Part shown: in pieces, positions 57,593 through 64,000 of the stretch | How the letters are laid out: every line of letters begins with the position of its first letter | Position numbering within the stretch: position 1 is the first letter of the stretch | NCBI GenBank assembly: GCA_009363875.1 | Contig: CM018692.1 | Coordinates: 94,950,137 to 95,014,136, forward strand | Direction of reading: 5' to 3' | DNA length: 64,000 nt | Origin: Mikania micrantha | Lineage: Eukaryota; Streptophyta; Magnoliopsida; Asterales; Asteraceae | Program-made: the position numbers and the translations under genes | The notes under the pieces: generated by a model | What the model was told of the DNA's origin: nothing | Database searches by the model: none | The model's input: the letters and a program-made list of their open reading frames with translations, nothing else

Positions 57593-60457
57593 TGTCACAC
57601 CCCCAATTTTCAACTAACGGAATCATACCGTTTGGGAACGTGACAAACCAGGATCTCAGTTCATTAGACATAACGAAGACCTCTATATGAATTTCAAAAC
57701 ATACTTTGGTCTTAAAAACATAACATCAGAGTTTTTAAAATTTGCGGAAGCGTTTTAAAACCAGTAACAGTTCTAATATGTAAATTACAAAACAAAATCC
57801 TCAAATGTGTAATTTAAATAATAAATGTAAAACATGCATGCGACTCTATCTCCTAGTCCATGCCAGCTTTGTTGCGCACCTTAGCGTCCTGAGAAAACAT
57901 GTAAATCAAGTCAACACAATGGTTGGTGCATAACACAGGTTTTAAGTATTCACAATGTTCAAAACAACAGTTTGAATATCAAGTTTGCAGATAACATAAT
58001 CACACATGCATAGTCATGATAGCTAGTCATATAAACTATTTACATAAGTGGTCGACACCGAAGCTGACGATTGCCATGCTATAGCATGTTTTTGCCTTGC
58101 CACTATTGTCTAGCACAAACAATAGTAATGTGTGTTTGGTCAGTCAAACACCTGCGTAGATCCCATCTACCAGGTGAGGTTTGTCAAACCTAATAGATCT
58201 ATTTCCAACTACCACGCTTTGCGCTACGGCAAACTAAACGGTTCGAAGTGTGTAAGGACTTTTAAATGCTATGTTGTCACATAATGTAAACAGCTAACTC
58301 ATGCAAATGATATGTATCTAAAAAGAGTTTGTTACACATGTTTTCTCCCCCAAAACAGTTTAAAATAAGAAAGGGGCCGTGTACGCACCTTTGATAGTTT
58401 GCAGAATGATCAAACGTACTTAAACTCGCGTAGAAAATCCTCTACGAAGAATCTGTGATTAAACAATAACCTAAAGTTATTCGGAATGACGTTTTGTGCT
58501 TGGAATCACATACGTGTCAACACACGTATGTTAGATTTGTTGAGAATGTGTATACGTATATACGCGTGCCTTTGAAATCGTTTAAATAAAATCATATTTG
58601 ATTTTATTTAAATAACCGTAATTATACGTGATTTCGTTTTCTGATTAAAATATGAATTTTATTACTCTAAAACATTCGGGATTTCGTTACGGTTCCAACG
58701 CAACTTGAACGGGTTAAATCGGAGTTAAAATGAAGAAGTTATGATTTAAAACTCAAAATTAATTTTAAACCCCATAAAAATGTTGAAGGCCGGGCTCGAA
58801 CCCGAGACCTTCAACCCAACACACACCCGTCCTACCATCTACTCTATTCAGTTTTTATTGATGGATCATGGTTCCTAATTCTTTTAAGCCCAAACGGCCC
58901 CATTTCCTTTTGTTTAATCATAGCCGAAGCAACATGGATCCAATTGAGGCCAAATTCGAACCCGATCCATTCCCCCTCCATGGGGCTTTTGTTCTACTGA
59001 TCTAACCACTTCTATATGCGGTTGTAATTCGTCCACTGATCAAAATAAACCTTCAAATCAATACCTAACTATGTCCGGTTCGAACAACCCCTTTGTTTAC
59101 ATCCATTGGACTGAATTCGCATATATCAGACCTCGAATTCATGGGGTTTCTCATCCTAAGATCTAAACGAATCCATCTGTATAATTTAATTCAATCTTAG
59201 ATCTCATTTGATATAAAATCCCCTAACCCGATTGATATCACAACCCTAGAACTCAAAATCATCAAATTCGTAGTTCTATAATGAAATTAGCATATCAATT
59301 AGCACGATCGGAGTTTTCTGAAACTGACCATGTATAATAATTTGATTATTAAACTTATTTGAACCGAAACCCCCAAAATCTCTTTGCATCATGAACCCTA
59401 GAATCGAAGTCTATCAATTCGGTTCTATTATTTGCAATTGGTATGGGAATTTCATTTAATATGATCCCACGAAACTATCTGTAACAATCAATTGGATTTT
59501 TAAATTCATTTTCTAAGAAATCCCCAAAACAGTTTTCGTAATAAACCCTAGAAGTAGAACCTGATCAATTTGATGTTAAAACCCATAATTATCATGGGAA
59601 TTTACTTAGTCGGCATGTTTAGACTGTAGAGCAATGAATTCCTACCTGATTAGATGCCGAATTGCTGTAATTCGTCTTGAAGGTTAAGTTCGGCTTCACG
59701 TTTTAAACCCCGATGGCCTCCGATGCTCTTCCAATCAAATTGACGTGGTTAATATGTTCAGAGAGTGCCGAATAGTATGCGTGTGTGTGAAATTCGATCA
59801 ATTGTGATCGATTATACCCAATTTTAAACGGCTTTGCCCATGAGTTCGACGGTTACAACTTTCCAATCGACCATTTGAATTAATTCCGATGATAATGAAC
59901 TAATAACGCCTGTTACTCATTAGTAATCATCAATGGAATGATTTAGAGCAATCAATTCTCGGTTACAACTCTTCCCATTATGAATTTCGAATTTGCCCCA
60001 ATCATTTTGGCCGAATTTTGACTTTTAGAAGTCAAAATCGATTGTTATGATTATTTACAAGTTAAATCCTTGAAATTGTGATGTTTATAAGTTGGTTTGC
60101 TCAATTCCAACCCTTAAAATTTGTTTTGGATCAATTACTTAACATTTCGGTTAACAAAGTTGAACCGAAAATCCCGAATTGTCACTAATTGGCTTTCTTA
60201 GAACATTGTTGGGCTTGATTAACCCAATTGGGCCTCTTAAATACAACTAGGCCTATCCTGGACTCGTTGGGCCTACCTTGGGCCTACTTTGGCCTTATTT
60301 GGCCTACTTGGGCCTCAGTGGGCCTTCCTGGACTTCATTTGGCCTAACTTGTCTTGTTGGGCCTTCATAGGCTTCATTGGGCCTAACTTGTCTTGTTGGG
60401 CCTGTGATCTCACTATTTTCAGTTAACGAAGTCAATTCGAAAAGTCGGATTGTCACA
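57593..60457 (-). repeat. Element C 5' LTR (2,865 bp)
   Basis: It has the same length as the 3' LTR. Differences I noted are scattered single substitutions, for example near 57644, 58106, 58563, 59667 and 60339. It carries the same tRNA-like modules, hairpin and TGGGCC array. Confidence 0.96.
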
Positions 60458-60462
60458 CTAAG

Positions 60463-62011
60463 ACTAGGTTCGGTCAAATTCAATTCAGTGGGTCGAAGGT
60501 TCGCTCAAAGAGGGTTTGTCCATCAATGATTCGTGGTTCTCTCATGGTTCGTTTGATATGAAGGTTCGGCTATGTCATGGGGTTTGCCTCTTTCAGGTTC
60601 GCAAAAATGGGTTCGGCCATGTCCCTAGGTTTGTGAACTCACAGGTTCGGTGGTCACCCCAGGTTCGGCCATGGTCAGGTTCGGTGATGATGGCTTCACA
60701 GACCGAAGGTTCGTCTCCTCAACTGGTTCGTAGCTCCTTAGGTTCGCCGACCAGGGTTGGAAATACTTAGGTTCGGCTGATCGCCCTTAGGGTTCGGCCA
60801 CCTGTATCTCACGAACCCTGTTCATCATCATCATCATCATCGAACTCCAGGCTGTTGCAGGGCTGCTTCTATGTTGGTGGTATACCAGGAAGGGTTTTCG
60901 AGGGTGTAGGGTTGGCTTGGATGGGTTCTAAACCGGCTATGGGTTTGGGTCGAGTGAAAGGGTGAGAAAACCGTATTTTTAGTGTAACTCAAGCTCCAGT
61001 ACCTTGAATTTGGCTGGACAAACGCTCCGATCTGTTGTACTTCTAGGTAGAGGAGGTCGAGAGCTTCATTTAGACACCAAGAATGCTTGATTTCATCCAC
61101 AAACGAGCAAGATATGGAGGTTTGAAGTTGGTTTTCTAGTGAGAGAAAGGAGGTTCGTGAGAGAGTGTTTAGAGAGAGAGAAAGATGAAAGAAATGAGGT
61201 GAAATGCCTCATTTAGGGTATTTATACCCCGGGGGTGTTCGGGTTTGTTTCGGTTGCTCGTTTTTCGTCTCCGTTGCGTTTCCGGATTGCTACGCGAATT
61301 TTACGTATTTTAAATAAAAAGACTTTATTTTAAATATTTCAAAGGTGGTTATTCCTAGTAAATATTTATAATTATTTTTCTTATTTTATTTTCGATCGTA
61401 TCGTTTTTCGTTTTCGTTTCGTCAGATCGCGTCACCTTCGCGCATATTCGTTCGAATCGTCACTCAAACGAACACGACGATGGTTTTGCTTCCTGACTTT
61501 TGTTTTCTACTTTCCAGTCATCATTTCAGAACGTTAAACTCACAGATATGTTTGTGTGAATCGTCACCCTTGCAAACACACTGTCAGTTCATTATTCTGA
61601 AACAGCACTGCAATTATGTTTTGAATTGTATTTCCTCACTGACGGACTCAACTAAACGTCATGTTTTCATATTGTTTTCGTACTGATTTATCGGCCATTT
61701 GATTCCTGTCATCTATGGATATCAGATCGCAACCGAAATGTTCTTGTTGTTTACTTGTACACTGTTGTCTTTCTTGATTCGTTGTCTTAAATGCACTTAG
61801 GTTTTCACCTCAGTACAAACAACTATTGTTTATCGTGAGTGTTGTACTTACAGTATTTAAGTTCTCACATAAATACGTACAACTGTTTCTTGTATTTTGA
61901 ATTCTGTTATCACAAACACTGTTCACATATCGTATTTACACACAGTAAAAGGTGAAAGTACACGTACCGTACCGTACGGACTTGCCGAATGAGCAGGTAC
62001 TGGATGTCACA
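60463..62011 (-). mobile_element. Element D 3' LTR, right part, with GGTTCG cluster and TATA box
   Basis: It continues the LTR begun at 44132 and ends GGATGTCACA at 62011. GGTTCG motifs are dense at 60468-60805, followed by a TCATCA run at 60822-60842. A minus-strand TATA box, GGTATAAATACCC, is at 61216-61230. The layout is as in the solo LTR at 24986-28615. Small ORFs here are unsupported. Confidence 0.85.
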
Positions 62012-62027
62012 GTCTCCCCTTGTTAAA
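62012..62027 (-). other. Polypurine tract of element D
   Basis: The minus strand reads TTTAACAAGGGGAGAC directly inside the LTR. Confidence 0.85.
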
Positions 62028-62065
62028 GAAATTTCGTCCCGAAATTTAAGCATCAATGTCGGGTT

Positions 62066-64000
62066 CTACTTCTCGAACAAGTGAGGATACTTTGTCTTCA
62101 TGTTGTCCTCGCGCTCCCAGGTAAATTCTGGTCCACTCTTGGAGTTCCATCGAACCTTTACAATAGGGATACGGCTTCGTTTCAGTCTTTTGACTTCACG
62201 CTCCATAATCTCCACAAGTTCTTCAATGAAATGTAATTGTTCATCAACTTGTATCTGGTCCAACAGTATGATCAATGATTCATCAACGAGACATCTCTTG
62301 AGGTTTGATACGTGAAATACATCGTGTAATCCGCTGAATTCATCAGGGAGTTTGAGTCTGTATGCCACAGGACCTATGCGTTGAGTTATCTCAAATGGTC
62401 CGACATACCTTTGTGCTAGTTTGCCTTTAGCCCCAAAACGAACTACGCCTTTCCGTGGGGACACTTTCAACATGACTCGGTCACCCACATGGAATTCTAA
62501 AGGCTTTCGCCGTTTGTCTGCGAAACTCTTAGCGGCTACGGGTTGCTTGTAATCTCTGTTGTATCTGCTCTATCTTATCAGTAGTCTCCTGAATAAGTTC
62601 AGGCCCAGTAATTCTGTTATCTCCCACTTCGGTCCAACAAATTGGAGACCGACATTTTCTACCATATAGTGCTTCAAAAGGAGCACATCCGATGCTGCTG
62701 TGGTAGCTGTTGTTGTAGGAGAACTCAATAAGTGGTAAATGTTTATCCCAACTTCCACCGAAGTCTAGCATGCATGTTCTCAACATATCCTCTAGGGTTT
62801 GAATTGTTCGCTCACTTTGTCCATCCGTTTGTGGATGATAAGCGGTACTCAAGTGAACACTTGTCCCTAAGGATTGTTGCAATGATTTCCAGAACCGCGA
62901 ACGAAATCGACTGTCCCGGTCAGAAATAATAGATAATGGCACACCGTGCCGGACTACTATTTCATCAACATAGAGTCTTGCTAGCTTTTCCATCTTGTAA
63001 GTTTCTCTGATCGGCAAGAAGTGTGCGTACTTGGTCAATCTATCAATGATGACCCAAATCGAATCGTGTCCGCTGGAAGTGAGGGGTAGCTTGGTAATAA
63101 AATCCATAGCTATTTGTTCCCACTTCCATTGTGGTATTTCTGGTTGTTCCAGCAAACCTGACGGTTTCTAGTGTTCTGCCTTGACCTTGGCACATGTTAA
63201 GCATTTGCCAACATAAGTGACAATATCTTTCTTCATACCCGGCCACCAATAAAATGACCTAAGATCTTGGTACCTCTTATCAGCATCAGGATGAACAGAG
63301 TAACGTGTCTTGTGTGCCTCGTCAAGTATGAGTGTTCGAAGTTCATCTACTGTTGGGATCCATACACGATCCTGAAAATAGATAACTCCATCTTGTTTTG
63401 TCTCAAAATGTTTCTCGGCTCCACAATCGAGCTCTCGTTTCAAATTGTCTCTTGCCATTTCTTCTTGTTGTGCTTGTATGATTTGATCTTTCAGCCTTGT
63501 TTGCACAGTCATTCCCAAGGCTCGAACGCGCAAGGGTTTGACTCTTTCCTTCCGGCTCAGAGCATCTGCAACAACATTCGCTTTGCTCGGATGGTATTTG
63601 ATCACACAATCGTAATCGTTCAGGAGCTCAACCCAACGTCTCTGTCTCATGTTAAGCTCCTTCTGATCAAATATGTGCCGTAAACTCTTATGATCTGTGA
63701 AGAGAGTGCATTTGGTACCGTACAGGTAATGTCTCCAAATCTTTAAAGCAAAGACAACAGCTCCCAGTTCTAAGTCGTGTGTTGTGTAGTTCTTCTCGTG
63801 TATCTTCAACTGTCGTGAGGCATAAGCAATGACTTTGTCTCGTTGCATTAAAACACAACCAAGTCCCTGATGGGAAGCATCACAGTATACTACGAAGTCA
63901 TCGTTGCTTTCTGGGAGTGTTAAGATTGGAGCATTTCACAATCTTTGTTTCAGTGTTTGAAATGCCTCTTCTTGTTTCTGTGTCCACATGAAGGGTTCAC
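62066..64000 (-). pseudogene. Element D pol, partial: RNase H, integrase, chromodomain-like tail (runs off the right edge)
   Basis: The minus-strand frame enters at the edge with the end of RT and RNase H (FVVYCDAS, GCVLMQRDKVIAYASRQLKIHEKNY, TDHKSL, DALSRKE). Integrase follows (HPDADKRYQDL with CLTCAKVKAEH; D in MDFITKLP, D in SDRDSRF, E in GQSERT), then a tail (RYVGPFEI, WEREDNMKTKYPHLF). Breaks are a stop near 63924, TAG at 63168-63170 after KAEH, and a stop/frame change at 62529-62490 before the tail. It is close in sequence to element C pol, so the two are related families of the Tekay group. Confidence 0.88.

Larger units (their letters stand above)
46902..60457 (-). mobile_element. Element C: young Ty3/gypsy (Tekay-type), 13,556 bp
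   Basis: The two LTRs are 2,865 bp each. TSD CTAAG is at 46897-46901 and 60458-60462. A Met-tRNA primer site lies beside the right LTR and a purine tract beside the left. Minus-strand order is acidic ORF (57408-56761), gag (56516-55330), pol (55333-51958), then a 1.7-kb tandem duplication that adds a second partial LTR before the true 3' LTR. The LTRs differ at about 15 sites with no indels (~0.5%), so insertion is recent. Coding has one stop and three single-base frameshifts. Confidence 0.94.

Overview
This is plant nuclear DNA made almost entirely of nested LTR retrotransposons. I found no intact host gene, no rRNA and no functional tRNA gene. Diagnostic features are Ty3/gypsy and Ty1/copia polyproteins, initiator-Met-tRNA primer sites, purine tracts, LTRs of 0.6-4.3 kb bounded by TG...CA with 5-bp target duplications, a MITE and a relic of a PIF/Harbinger protein. 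The large copia element with an extra 3' gene and the gypsy elements with an acidic pre-gag ORF resemble elements I know from Asteraceae. That placement is inference.

Left part (1-31155). An old host sequence holds a plus-strand gypsy reverse-transcriptase relic (1362-1424) next to an LTR end, then a diverged ~105-bp tandem array (2270-3300) and ~310-bp direct repeats. Gypsy element A (3788-30625, minus strand, Tekay/chromovirus type) was inserted into one of those repeats (target duplication CACAG/CACTG). A was later hit twice. A 13,782-bp copia element (8996-22777, minus, TSD TCAGC) landed between its protease and reverse transcriptase, and a 3,630-bp solo LTR (24986-28615, TSD CCTTC) landed in its 5' LTR. 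The copia element has 628-bp LTRs, broken gag and pol, and an unusual ~3.5-kb 3' gene region (9644-13127). That region has its own TATA box, set among the same CATTCGGCGAATG-type palindromes that surround the TATA box in the LTR.

Middle (31156-44131). A gypsy-type LTR start with a degenerate primer site (31156) contains a 260-bp MITE with a 9-bp TSD (32460-32719). It is followed by a plus-oriented solo LTR (33915-36538, TSD TCCAA), an A-family solo LTR (37872-40133, TSD ATTAC), AT-rich DNA, a PIF/Harbinger ORF1 relic (41940-42536) and a partial LTR (42537-44131).

Right part (44132-64000). The 4.3-kb 3' LTR of gypsy element D (44132-46901 plus 60463-62011) is split by gypsy element C (46902-60457, TSD CTAAG). 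C has two 2,865-bp LTRs that differ at only about 15 positions, so it is the youngest insertion here. Its LTRs carry two tRNA-like A/B-box modules and a dense TGGGCC array. A 1.7-kb tandem duplication spans its 3' LTR/internal boundary. D's pol runs off the right edge.

All retrotransposon genes lie on the minus strand. In each element gag builds the particle, and protease, reverse transcriptase/RNase H and integrase would copy and insert the element. Every copy here is broken by stops or frameshifts.
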